NCBI RefSeq assembly: GCF_003315175.1 | Contig: NZ_QNRQ01000004.1 | Span: 277,735-341,734 of the forward strand | From: Eoetvoesiella caeni | GTDB lineage: Bacteria; Pseudomonadota; Gammaproteobacteria; Burkholderiales; Burkholderiaceae_B | Length of the DNA stretch: 64,000 bases | Reading direction: 5' to 3' | Shown here: piece after piece, positions 56,420 through 63,905 of the stretch | How positions within the stretch are numbered: position 1 is the first letter of the stretch | Layout of the letters: every line of letters begins with the position of its first letter | Position numbers and translations under genes: made by a program | Notes under the pieces: generated by a model | The model's database searches: none | What the model was told of the DNA's origin: nothing | The model's input: the letters and a program-made list of their open reading frames with translations, nothing else

Positions 56420-57736
56420 TTATGCCTCTTGTGCACTCGCAGAGCTGCAAGCAGTGGTTGATCGGCAGCCCGTGGGCTGTTCGATCACATCGAGAAATTG
56501 GGTACTGCACACGCCTGTTTCGGGCAGAACCAGTTCGGATCTTCGTGCAGAATCCCAATCGCCTGCCAAAGCCGCCGCTATCGAACGCATCTGCTCGTAG
56601 CCGGTCAGCATCAGAAACGTCGGTGCCCTGCCATAGCTTTTCATGCCGGTAATGAACACTCCCTCATCAGGATGTGCCAACTCTTGAACGCCATGAGGGC
56701 GCACAGTGCCGCAACTATGTTCATTAGGATCGATCAAAGGCGCTAGCTTAACGGGGCTGCCTGTCGCCGGATCGAGCGCCAGACGTAACTCGGCCATTAG
56801 CTCAAGGTTTGGTCGAAAGCCCGTGGCCACGACAATTTCATCCACTGGAGGCAAAGCCTGCTCCATACTGTGTACGATGATCCCCTTTGGTGAGGACGTA
56901 ATCTTATGGATCCTGATGCCTTGATGAAGCTCAATAGCACCCTCGTCCAAAAGCTGGCGTATTTTCAAGCCGAGCTTGCCGCGCTGTTCCAGTTGATCGT
57001 TCTTGCCTCCGCCCAAGATACGTTCTAATGAAGTACCGCGGATGGCCCACAACACGCGGGTGCCTGGCGCAATACGCGCAAGCGCAACCAAATCCTGAAG
57101 GGCGTTAAACGCAGAGTGCCCAGCGCCCACCACCAAGACGTGCCTATCGCTATAGCGATGACGTGCACTACCCAAAACATCGGGAATGCCGTAGGCAATG
57201 TGTGCACTATTTTCTTTCTCGCCTAATGCTGGAATACCATGTGCTCCCATCCAGTTAGGTGTTGCGTAGGTCCCGGAGGCGTCGATCACCGCGCTGGCCA
57301 ACACGTCACGCTCGCCATCGGGGCCGGCAACGCGCAATAAAAAGGGAGTCGAGTTACGGCCTTGGGTTTTCATGACGTCGCGCTCTACCCGGCTTACTGC
57401 CAAGACACGACTGTTCAAGTGTAAGTGTGGTTCGATTTCCGGTAGCTTAGACAACGGCTGAATATACTGACCCAGTAATTCTTGGCCAGTTGGGTAGACA
57501 TCCGGTTGCGGTGTCGTCCAACCACTGGTTATCAATAAGCGCTCTGCCTCCTTGTCGATATTAAAGCGCCAGGGAGAGAACATCTTGACGTGCCCCCACT
57601 CATTGATACTGGCTCCGGCCTGCTTACCTGCTTCCAAGATCAATGCGGTAAGGCCTCTGCTTAGCAAATGCGCTGCAGCAGCAAGTCCAACAGGACCTGC
57701 ACCAATAATGGCGATAGGATGTTTGATCTTATCCAT
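56420..57736 (-). CDS. FAD/NAD(P)-dependent flavoprotein of the ars-linked array
   Basis: The ATG at 57736 has AAGGAG ahead and gives 438 residues. The FAD motif GAGPVGLAAAAHLLSRG lies at the N-terminus, the NAD(P) motif LVVGAGHSAFNALQDLV near 205, and ATGFRPNLE near 315. The C-terminus is rich in Cys (CSTQF, GCRSTTACSS), which is unusual and could bind trivalent arsenic. It is related to flavin monooxygenases annotated in arsenic islands; possible names such as ArsV cannot be decided without a search. First structural gene after marR, with a MarR-type site upstream. Confidence 0.78.
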   Translation of the reverse strand: MDKIKHPIAIIGAGPVGLAAAAHLLSRGLTALILEAGKQAGASINEWGHVKMFSPWRFNIDKEAERLLITSGWTTPQPDVYPTGQELLGQYIQPLSKLPEIEPHLHLNSRVLAVSRVERDVMKTQGRNSTPFLLRVAGPDGERDVLASAVIDASGTYATPNWMGAHGIPALGEKENSAHIAYGIPDVLGSARHRYSDRHVLVVGAGHSAFNALQDLVALARIAPGTRVLWAIRGTSLERILGGGKNDQLEQRGKLGLKIRQLLDEGAIELHQGIRIHKITSSPKGIIVHSMEQALPPVDEIVVATGFRPNLELMAELRLALDPATGSPVKLAPLIDPNEHSCGTVRPHGVQELAHPDEGVFITGMKSYGRAPTFLMLTGYEQMRSIAAALAGDWDSARRSELVLPETGVCSTQFLDVIEQPTGCRSTTACSSASAQEA

Positions 57737-57795
57737 GAACACTCCTTACGTTGATAGCAAAGCCCTTCTATCAATATGCTGGCTTCACATTTAAG

Positions 57796-57815
57796 TTGGT
57801 AGTAACAACATATAA
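57796..57815. promoter_or_regulatory. MarR-type operator before the flavoprotein gene
   Basis: TTGGTAGTAACAAC followed by ATATAA repeats the core found before marR itself (TTGGTACTAACAAC, one base different). It lies 60 bases upstream of the flavoprotein ATG, so the MarR protein likely controls the array. Confidence 0.6.
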
Positions 57816-57859
57816 GACAAAAAAACTTGATTGCGTGCGTCAAAAAAGACGGCAGTTCG

Positions 57860-58354
57860 TCATGCTAGTTCCGTGGCTGTTTCAAGCGCACTATGGGTTC
57901 GCTCGCCATATCGCGCCTCGGCTGCCCGCGTAAGCCGCCTTAACAGCGCAAGCGAGGCCTGACGCACTTCTGGAGACAGGCTTTCAATCATCGCTCGCTC
58001 CTCTGCGATCAAGTCTGAGCGGATCGTTTTATATAACTCTTGCCCTGCTACAGTCGCCTGGATCCGGATCGCCCTGCGGTCGTCCTCATCCTCGATGCGA
58101 ATGACATACCCCTTACGCTCTAAGGCGTTAACGACTCGGCTTGCTGTGCTCTTATCCAGATACATCCCTTCAGCCAGTGATTGAAGCCGCAATGAACCTT
58201 GCTTGACGAGCATTTCCAACGCATAGCATTGGGTCACCGAGACGTCGTAGCAGCAAATATGGCCGCGATCTCGAAATTGATAAACACGCACGAGATCATT
58301 GAGTGCCTCATATAAGCTCTCCGCATCGCGTGTTAGTAAATCCTGATTCGACAT
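57860..58354 (-). CDS. MarR-family regulator
   Basis: The ATG at 58354 gives 164 residues. The winged-helix pattern is clear (LQSLAEGMYLDKSTASRVVNALERKGYVIRIEDEDDRRAIRIQATVAG). A Cys pair and a third Cys (HICCYDVSVTQCYAL, about residues 34-48) lie ahead of the DNA-binding part and could be a thiol-based sensor for arsenic or oxidants. It precedes a flavoprotein, arsO and MFS gene array on the same strand, with the same operator sequence in both promoter regions. Confidence 0.87.
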   Translation of the reverse strand: MSNQDLLTRDAESLYEALNDLVRVYQFRDRGHICCYDVSVTQCYALEMLVKQGSLRLQSLAEGMYLDKSTASRVVNALERKGYVIRIEDEDDRRAIRIQATVAGQELYKTIRSDLIAEERAMIESLSPEVRQASLALLRRLTRAAEARYGERTHSALETATELA

Positions 58355-58362
58355 GGTGCTCT

Positions 58363-58393
58363 CACATATAATTGGTACTAACAACTATATGTG
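58363..58393. promoter_or_regulatory. Autoregulatory MarR-type palindrome
   Basis: CACATATA (58363-58370) and TATATGTG (58386-58393) flank TTGGTACTAACAA, itself nearly symmetric, giving a 31-base palindrome just upstream of the marR start. The inner core recurs at 57796. Confidence 0.65.
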
Positions 58394-58691
58394 AATTTTC
58401 TGCTCAAGACAATAAGCGGAAGGCCGGGCAGTCAAATAGCGCGCTGACGTACTGTTACGCACACCACTATGATTACAAACAAAAGGTCAGCACCTGGCAT
58501 CTAATGATCGAAAAGTCATATTCTTGACAATATTTGTTTCTCACACCGTCTCATTAAATGCCACAATGGCCCACTACAATTACTTATCCATTAGTGATCT
58601 CCATAATTGCCAATAGATAAGCAATGCTCTATAAGTATATATATACTTACAAAATACTTACTTGTTACGTACCCACCAATTGAAGAACTCC
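58394..58691. promoter_or_regulatory. Intergenic region with XRE-type palindrome
   Basis: About 300 AT-rich bases without a gene. TAAGTATATATATACTTA at 58632-58649 is a perfect 18-bp palindrome 42 bases before the XRE gene and is a likely autoregulatory site for it. Confidence 0.5.
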
Positions 58692-59054
58692 ATGAACCCG
58701 AGTCCTATAAACAGCATTGGCGCACGCTTACTTGCCGCACGTAAGAAGCGCGGCCTATCGCAAGAAGCATTGGCCAAACTCCTCAATCCCCCTATAAGCC
58801 AAAGCGCCATCGCCCATATTGAAAACGGTCGCAACGAGACTTCTCGTCACATCGTTTGGATTGCAGCAGCGCTTCATGTTCGTGCTGAATGGCTTGTTAC
58901 TGGAAAGGGTGAAATGTTTGAGATGGAATGGCCATGGCCGGAAACCTCTAGGTATACGCTGGAGGAACTGCCTGCTCCCGTACTGGAAGATATCGGTGAC
59001 TACATAAAGATGAAAATCGGCCAACAAACCAAACACAGCAAAAACCACGATTAA
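58692..59054 (+). CDS. XRE-family helix-turn-helix regulator
   Basis: The ATG at 58692 gives 120 residues. The Cro/C1-type HTH is near the start: IGARLLAARKKRGLSQEALAKLLNPPISQSAIAHIENGRNETSRHIVWIAAALHVRAEWLVTGKGEMF. The remainder is short and polar without a peptidase domain. It lies in the right-end module before alpA, abiE and the integrase and may control excision or transfer. A rho-independent terminator follows. Confidence 0.87.
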   Translation: MNPSPINSIGARLLAARKKRGLSQEALAKLLNPPISQSAIAHIENGRNETSRHIVWIAAALHVRAEWLVTGKGEMFEMEWPWPETSRYTLEELPAPVLEDIGDYIKMKIGQQTKHSKNHD

Positions 59055-59127
59055 GCATCAACAACCTGTTGGATTCAGCCGTCAACAATCGCTCAAGATA
59101 CAAAAACAAACAAAAAAATACCCGAAG

Positions 59128-59165
59128 CGCCCTGTGTTCCACAGCGAACCAGGGCGATTCTTTTT
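59128..59165 (+). terminator. Rho-independent terminator after the XRE gene
   Basis: CGCCCTG (59128-59134) and CAGGGCG (59150-59156) form a stem, followed by ATTCTTTTT. An A-rich stretch on the other side could let it work in both directions. Confidence 0.75.
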
Positions 59166-59683
59166 GTGTCATTCCAAAGCGTATTTTGCAGTTTTCCGCA
59201 GATTTTAATCTCCCAGATGACTATTTATTATTACTTGGATATTGACTCTTTCAAGTGGATACGTAATGATTACAGCAATCCCGCTCTTTAACAACACAAC
59301 ACCGATAAATACCGCGCCCTGTCCGGCAACGGGCGGTGTGAGTGCGCGGCTACCCGTTACGCCAGCATTAAGCGGGGCGACAAGCACCTGGGTAGGAGTA
59401 AAGCAGGTGAAAAATCATTGCTCTCTTGGGCCGGTAGCGACTGGCAGATACCGAGGGAAGTAGATGACGTTCCGTGACAACGGACGCCGGTACTGCCAAA
59501 GGCAGGCCAAGCTCGATGGATGGCGCGTAATCCATTGATGACAGCGGCAAAGACCGCAGTTTTCAGCATCCCGACGAACCACAATAGTGGGCCAGCGGCG
59601 GGCTCTACCGAAAATGATCCAAGCAACTGACCCTATCGCGGTATCTTGGCGGATCAGTCATGAAGGCGCTGACCGCGCCTGCT
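59166..59683. other. Gene-free region before the AlpA-like gene
   Basis: No convincing gene in about 520 bases. Minus-strand frames at 59205-59387 and 59357-59626 lack ribosome sites and recognisable products. The stretch may be the remnant of a lost gene or hold recombination-linked sites. Confidence 0.5.
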
Positions 59684-59725
59684 TTGGAAAGCATCCTGGG
59701 TGATGCCACCCAGGGTGCTTTCCAA
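59684..59725 (+). promoter_or_regulatory. Long hairpin just before the AlpA-like gene
   Basis: TTGGAAAGCATCCTGGGTG (59684-59702) pairs with CACCCAGGGTGCTTTCCAA (59707-59725) with a single G-T wobble and a 4-base loop. The GGAGGA ribosome site starts eight bases later, so the hairpin may affect translation or transcription of the next gene. Confidence 0.6.
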
Positions 59726-59743
59726 GGTTTTATGGAGGAAGTA

Positions 59744-59995
59744 ATGAAGGAACAGTCCCTGCCAAACATCTTTGGCTACTCATCAACTAGACACCAGACC
59801 CTGCAGCAACCTGATCAAGCACTTCTGTATCGGATTCACATAGCTGAGGCGAAACTTGGAGTGTCACGATCAACCATCTACCGACTGGTCAATGAAGGCG
59901 AGCTGGTACTTATTAAGATTGGCAAACGCTCCAGTGGCATCACCGCAGCCAGCCTACATGCTCTTATTGAGCGAAACAAGGCACTTGCCAGTTAG
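59744..59995 (+). CDS. AlpA/excisionase-like HTH protein
   Basis: The ATG at 59744, preceded by GGAGGA, gives 83 residues. The C-terminal half is an AlpA/MerR-like helix-turn-helix (EAKLGVSRSTIYRLVNEGELVLIKIGKRSSGITAASLHALI). Small proteins of this type act as excisionases or transcriptional activators of nearby integrase genes. The integrase lies 2.2 kb downstream beyond the abiE pair. Confidence 0.75.
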   Translation: MKEQSLPNIFGYSSTRHQTLQQPDQALLYRIHIAEAKLGVSRSTIYRLVNEGELVLIKIGKRSSGITAASLHALIERNKALAS

Positions 59996-60032
59996 GCGAG
60001 CACGCCATTAGTGGCTCAGCCTCACTAATTTA

Positions 60033-60101
60033 GTCCGAAAAAGAATCACAAACTTCGGACAAATTTGCATTTTGTCCGAAAAAAAGCTACAAATATCGGA
60101 C
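60033..60101 (+). promoter_or_regulatory. Two inverted-repeat operators before abiEi
   Basis: Two 28-base units (60033-60060 and 60074-60101) each start GTCCGAA and end TCGGAC, and are placed 41 bases apart. The second unit ends 12 bases before the AbiEi start. AbiEi antitoxins bind paired inverted repeats at their promoter, so this is a likely autoregulatory operator. Confidence 0.7.
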
Positions 60102-60113
60102 AAAGGTGCCCCT

Positions 60114-60812
60114 ATGAACGATCTCAAGACTCGGATCATGGCTCACATCGATGAAGCGCTGCCTGGCCAAGTGTGGGTGCCAGCCGACTTTTCCCAATAT
60201 GGCAGCAGAGACGCCGTGGACAAAGCGCTTCAACGCTTGGTTACGGCGGGCCAGTTGCGCCGCATCGACCGTGGGCTGTATGACCGACCCAAACTAAACA
60301 GTCTGACCAAAAAGGCAACAGCCCCAGACTACCGCGCCGTCGTGGATGCCATCGCACGTCGCGACCAACTGCGCCTGCTCGTCGATGGCATGACTGCCGC
60401 CAACGACTTAGGCCTAACGGACGCCGTGCCAGCCAACGTCACCATCCACACCGATGCACGCCGGCGCACCATTCAACTCGGCAACCTGACGATCACGTTT
60501 AAGCTCACAGCGCCCAGTCGCCTATATTGGGCTGGACGGCCCGCTATGCGTGTGGTCCAAGCACTGTACTGGCTGAAGGACACCCTGCCCGCAGACCAGC
60601 CCCGCATCGTCAAGCGGCTGTCCGAACTGCTGGATGACCCCGAACAAGGAGAAGCGATACGCCGGGACTTGTTGACGGGCTTCAACACGTTGCCAGCATG
60701 GATGCAGGCCATCGTGCGCGAACTGCCGGGCTGCGCTGTACCGGACGCCGAAGCCTCTACATCGCTCCCCGGTACCACCGACCATCGGATGCACATTGAC
60801 ACTTTTGCATGA
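60114..60812 (+). CDS. AbiEi-family antitoxin (DUF6088-like)
   Basis: With ATG at 60114 the protein has 232 residues. The N-terminal winged helix is seen in IDEALPGQVWVPADFSQYGSRDAVDKALQRLVTAGQLRRIDRGLYDRP; the C-terminal part (VNGMTAANDLGLTDAVPANVTIHTDARRR-type region) matches type IV antitoxins AbiEi. It represses its own promoter and counters the toxin without direct contact. It overlaps the toxin gene by four bases. Confidence 0.87.
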   Translation: MNDLKTRIMAHIDEALPGQVWVPADFSQYGSRDAVDKALQRLVTAGQLRRIDRGLYDRPKLNSLTKKATAPDYRAVVDAIARRDQLRLLVDGMTAANDLGLTDAVPANVTIHTDARRRTIQLGNLTITFKLTAPSRLYWAGRPAMRVVQALYWLKDTLPADQPRIVKRLSELLDDPEQGEAIRRDLLTGFNTLPAWMQAIVRELPGCAVPDAEASTSLPGTTDHRMHIDTFA

Positions 60813-61855
60813 ATCCAAATTTCCATACCATCATTCAGGCCGCTGACGATGAACGGCGCGGGCTGTTCCTGACGACTGCTGCTCGCCTGGGCACAGCTGT
60901 CCAGAATGTTGAAAAGGACTTCTGGGTATGCTGGACTCTGGACGCGCTGTTCAATGGCCTGCCGCCAGACGGCCCCCGCCTGCTATTCAAGGGCGGCACA
61001 TCATTGTCCAAATCATACGGCCTGATTTCCAGATTCTCAGAGGACATCGACATCACCGTATTCCGCGAAGACATCGGCGAACCCGCTGAAACTGCGGAAT
61101 TGGACGCCTTGAGCGGCAAGCAACGGCGCATCCGCCTGGAACGCATCCGCACCGCATGCCAGCACTATGTTGCTGATAGCATGACGACGCAGATCCACGC
61201 AATCGCAGCTAACACCATAGCTACCGATCAATTCCGCTTGGAACTGGACCCGGACGACCCAGACCAGCAGACTCTGCTGTTCTGGTACCCCGCTGTGACA
61301 GCTGCACCTGGCGACTACATTCGTTCCGCCGTGAAGATCGAGGCTGGAGCCAAATCGGCTCTGGATCCACATGAAACGGTCGTGGTGTCTCCCTACGTTG
61401 CCAACGACCTGCCCGAATTGAATATGGCCGTACCCAACGTGACGACCGTTAAGCCCGAACGCACCTTCTGGGATAAGGTCATCATTCTGCATGGCCTGCG
61501 CCAATGGCATGATCGCAGAGGCCTATTGCGCCAAGGCGGCCAACGCGTGTCCCGACATTATTACGATGTCCACCGGCTCCTTCAGCATCCCGACGCAAAC
61601 GTATGGATCGCAGATCGCCTCCTTGCACAGGACTGCGCGCAACATGCCCGGCTATTCTTCGGCAGCACTGACCTGCGTCTGGACATAGCAACACATGGTT
61701 CTTTTACCCTATCGCCATCGGATGCCATGCACGACGCATTGACCCGAGATTACCAAGCGATGAGCGGCATGATCTTCGGGCCATTTCCTGCCCTCGATGA
61801 AGTGCCTCACGTTGTCGCTGAACTGGAGCAGCGCTTAAATACGAATCTCACATAA
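60809..61855 (+). CDS. AbiEii/AbiGii-family nucleotidyltransferase toxin
   Basis: The 348-residue protein has the nucleotidyltransferase motif RLLFKGGTSLSKSYGLISRFSEDIDI (GGTS...DxD) around residues 50-78, and VKPERTFWDKVIILH near 212, both typical for AbiEii. AbiE systems give phage abortive infection and can stabilise mobile elements. The start codon overlaps the antitoxin stop (ATGA). Confidence 0.92.
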   Translation: MNPNFHTIIQAADDERRGLFLTTAARLGTAVQNVEKDFWVCWTLDALFNGLPPDGPRLLFKGGTSLSKSYGLISRFSEDIDITVFREDIGEPAETAELDALSGKQRRIRLERIRTACQHYVADSMTTQIHAIAANTIATDQFRLELDPDDPDQQTLLFWYPAVTAAPGDYIRSAVKIEAGAKSALDPHETVVVSPYVANDLPELNMAVPNVTTVKPERTFWDKVIILHGLRQWHDRRGLLRQGGQRVSRHYYDVHRLLQHPDANVWIADRLLAQDCAQHARLFFGSTDLRLDIATHGSFTLSPSDAMHDALTRDYQAMSGMIFGPFPALDEVPHVVAELEQRLNTNLT

Positions 61856-62225
61856 GCAGTTTATGAGCGCGCGACATCAACTGCACTCACCGTTATGGGC
61901 ATATTGGAATCGAACCACGGGCCGCTTTCGTTGTTTTTTAGCACCTGTACCCCAGCTTGTACCCCACCGTTCCCATTCAATGGAGAAAGCGCATGGAGAC
62001 TGGCTTCAACCGCGTCGATTAGATTCCGCCCCAGGCCACCAACGATTTGTTCTTTGAGTTTCATTGCAACTTAGCGAGACTCTAGAAAACCAAACAAATC
62101 AATGGCTTCTGCATCACACCATCGCAGAAAGTCTCAAGTGGTCGCAGTGGGTTTCACATTTGTCACCCCCCTGGCTATTACCCAAAATATCGTTGGGTAA
62201 TAACTACGGAATCAGGGTACTGCAA
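61856..62225. other. Region before the integrase: possible attachment/regulatory site
   Basis: About 370 bases without a secure gene; a 67-codon minus-strand frame at 61861-62064 lacks support. TACCCCAGCTTGTACCCC at 61950-61967 contains a short direct repeat. A perfect 10-bp inverted repeat, TATTACCCAA and TTGGGTAATA, lies at 62176-62202, 24 bases before the integrase ATG, and may be an integrase arm or repressor site. No tRNA could be folded here. Confidence 0.4.
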
Positions 62226-63533
62226 ATGCTGACCACCAAACAAATTGAAGAACTTCACCACGACGGACGCGACCGCTTAGTCGCAGATATCTCCGGTCTT
62301 TTCCTACGCATACGCCCTTCGGGCAAGTCTTGGGCGTTTCTTTACACCCATCCCACATCAGGCAAGCAGGTACGCATATCCTTTGGCACATATCCAAAGG
62401 TACAGCCCACTACTGCGCGACAACTGGCACGAGATGCCTTCCAACTCATCGCGATTGGCAAAGATCCCCAAAGCGAAAAGCTGGAAAAACGTCAAGCTGC
62501 TCGGCTGCGAGATCTCGCTAACTTCGAACAAGTTGCTCGCGACTGGCATAAGCACGCTACCGCGACACATGAATGGACGGCTGGCTACAGCCACCGCGTC
62601 CTTCGCATGATGGAGCTGCATGCCTTCCCGCGCCTAGGGAAGCTGCCAATCGGGCTTATCACGACCACAGATGTATTGGATACCTTGCAGGCGGTTTCGT
62701 CCTCCGGTACCCGTGAGACGGCCATCCGGCTGCGGGAATCAATCCAGCGGACATATCGCCATGCTGTCACGCGCAATGTACTGCTGCCCGCTGAAAACTT
62801 CATGGCAAAAGGTGTCGCAGACTTTACCTTGCCAACACCGCGCGTCAAGCATATGGCTGCGATTCTCGATCCGGTAAAGCTTGGCCGACTGATACGCGAT
62901 CTGGATGCCTATCGCGGCAGTGCGATCACCAAGGCTGCCCTGCACCTCATGCCGCTGATTTTTCAGCGCCCAGGCCAAGTCCGACAAATGCTGTGGGAGC
63001 AACTTGACCTGGACGCTGCCATCTGGAGCTGCCCAGGAATTCAGGTGAAGCAAACAAAAACCCGGCGAGCCCAAGGTGGCGGAGCGGATCACATCGTGCC
63101 ACTACCTTACCAAGCAGTCGAAACCCTCAAGGGTCTGCAGAATATTACCGGCCCCACCGGGCCTGTTTTCAGAAGCATCAGCCGACGCTCTGAGAAAAGT
63201 CGATTTATGTCCGACAACACCGTTAACGCAGCCCTAAGAAGCCTTGGGTACTGCACACAGGACGAAATCACCGGCCACGGTTTCCGTGCGACTGCTCGAA
63301 CACTAATTCGTGAGCGTCTTGGCTTTGATGTTGAAGTCATTGAGCGTCACCTTGCTCATGAGTCCAAGGAGGAACTCGGAAGCGCCTATGATCGAGCACA
63401 ATTCGAAGAACAGCGCCGCCAGATGATACAGGCGTGGGCTGATTACCTTGACCAGTTAAAGAGCCCGAAGGAGCAGTCGGTGCAGACCCAAAGCGATGAC
63501 ACAATTGCAACACCTATGCTTGATGCTAACTAG
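62226..63533 (+). CDS. int: P4-type tyrosine integrase
   Basis: The ATG at 62226 gives 435 residues (the frame is open to 62064). An N-terminal arm-binding domain of the DUF4102 type is followed by a SAM-like core domain and the catalytic domain. Catalytic residues visible are Arg in FQRPGQVRQMLWEQLDLD (about 255), the HGFR motif with His and Arg (about 348), His in LAHES and the Tyr in SAYDRAQF (about 385). It should integrate and excise the element. It lies at the right end, downstream of the alpA and abiE genes. Confidence 0.92.
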   Translation: MLTTKQIEELHHDGRDRLVADISGLFLRIRPSGKSWAFLYTHPTSGKQVRISFGTYPKVQPTTARQLARDAFQLIAIGKDPQSEKLEKRQAARLRDLANFEQVARDWHKHATATHEWTAGYSHRVLRMMELHAFPRLGKLPIGLITTTDVLDTLQAVSSSGTRETAIRLRESIQRTYRHAVTRNVLLPAENFMAKGVADFTLPTPRVKHMAAILDPVKLGRLIRDLDAYRGSAITKAALHLMPLIFQRPGQVRQMLWEQLDLDAAIWSCPGIQVKQTKTRRAQGGGADHIVPLPYQAVETLKGLQNITGPTGPVFRSISRRSEKSRFMSDNTVNAALRSLGYCTQDEITGHGFRATARTLIRERLGFDVEVIERHLAHESKEELGSAYDRAQFEEQRRQMIQAWADYLDQLKSPKEQSVQTQSDDTIATPMLDAN

Positions 63534-63549
63534 AAAAAAAGGGACTTTC

Positions 63550-63795
63550 ATGGCGACATTCACCACTTATTACCGCGCAACCAGCCCCAAGGAAAATATA
63601 AGGGAGGTTGCGCAAAAACTTAATTCGTCCGTAGGCGATGTATTAAAGGATGGATACTCTGTGCTGTCCATAACCCCTCATGTAGGTATCGTCGATGGCG
63701 TTTCTTGCACAATTGGCTACACCATTTTTGTGACTAAGAAAACGCCAGAAAAAAATACGCGATCTGATCCCCTCCCCATGGTTATCGCCGTCTGA
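63550..63795 (+). CDS. Small hypothetical protein after the integrase
   Basis: The ATG at 63550 gives 81 residues (MATFTTYYRATSPKENIREVAQKLNSSVGDVLKDGYS...). It looks soluble with alpha/beta character; no family recognised. It follows the integrase by 16 bases and is followed by a terminator-like hairpin, which supports a real short gene. Confidence 0.5.
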   Translation: MATFTTYYRATSPKENIREVAQKLNSSVGDVLKDGYSVLSITPHVGIVDGVSCTIGYTIFVTKKTPEKNTRSDPLPMVIAV

Positions 63796-63820
63796 GAAAG
63801 CAAACCGTTGTTGACCGCGT

Positions 63821-63847
63821 AGAAAAGCCCGCATGGCGGACTTTTCT
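63821..63847 (+). terminator. Hairpin after the small gene
   Basis: AGAAAAGCCCGC and GCGGACTTTTCT pair with one mismatch around a 3-base loop, with A-rich and T-rich outer parts, as in a bidirectional rho-independent terminator. Confidence 0.65.
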
Positions 63848-63905
63848 GTTTAGTCGTCGTCAAAGATACTGCATAGTGCATTTGCCGCTGTATCTGCTGG
63901 CTAGC

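Noticed and set aside
59205..59626. Minus-strand ORFs between the XRE and AlpA-like genes
   Set aside because: Short, overlapping each other, without ribosome sites or known motifs.
61900..61925. GGAATCGAACC, complement of a T-arm, near the integrase, as a possible tRNA attachment site
   Set aside because: The flanking bases do not form a complete T-stem (only three pairs) or an acceptor stem, and no other tRNA arms are present.
61861..62064. 67-codon minus-strand ORF before the integrase
   Set aside because: No clear ribosome site or family pattern; it overlaps the likely integrase regulatory region.
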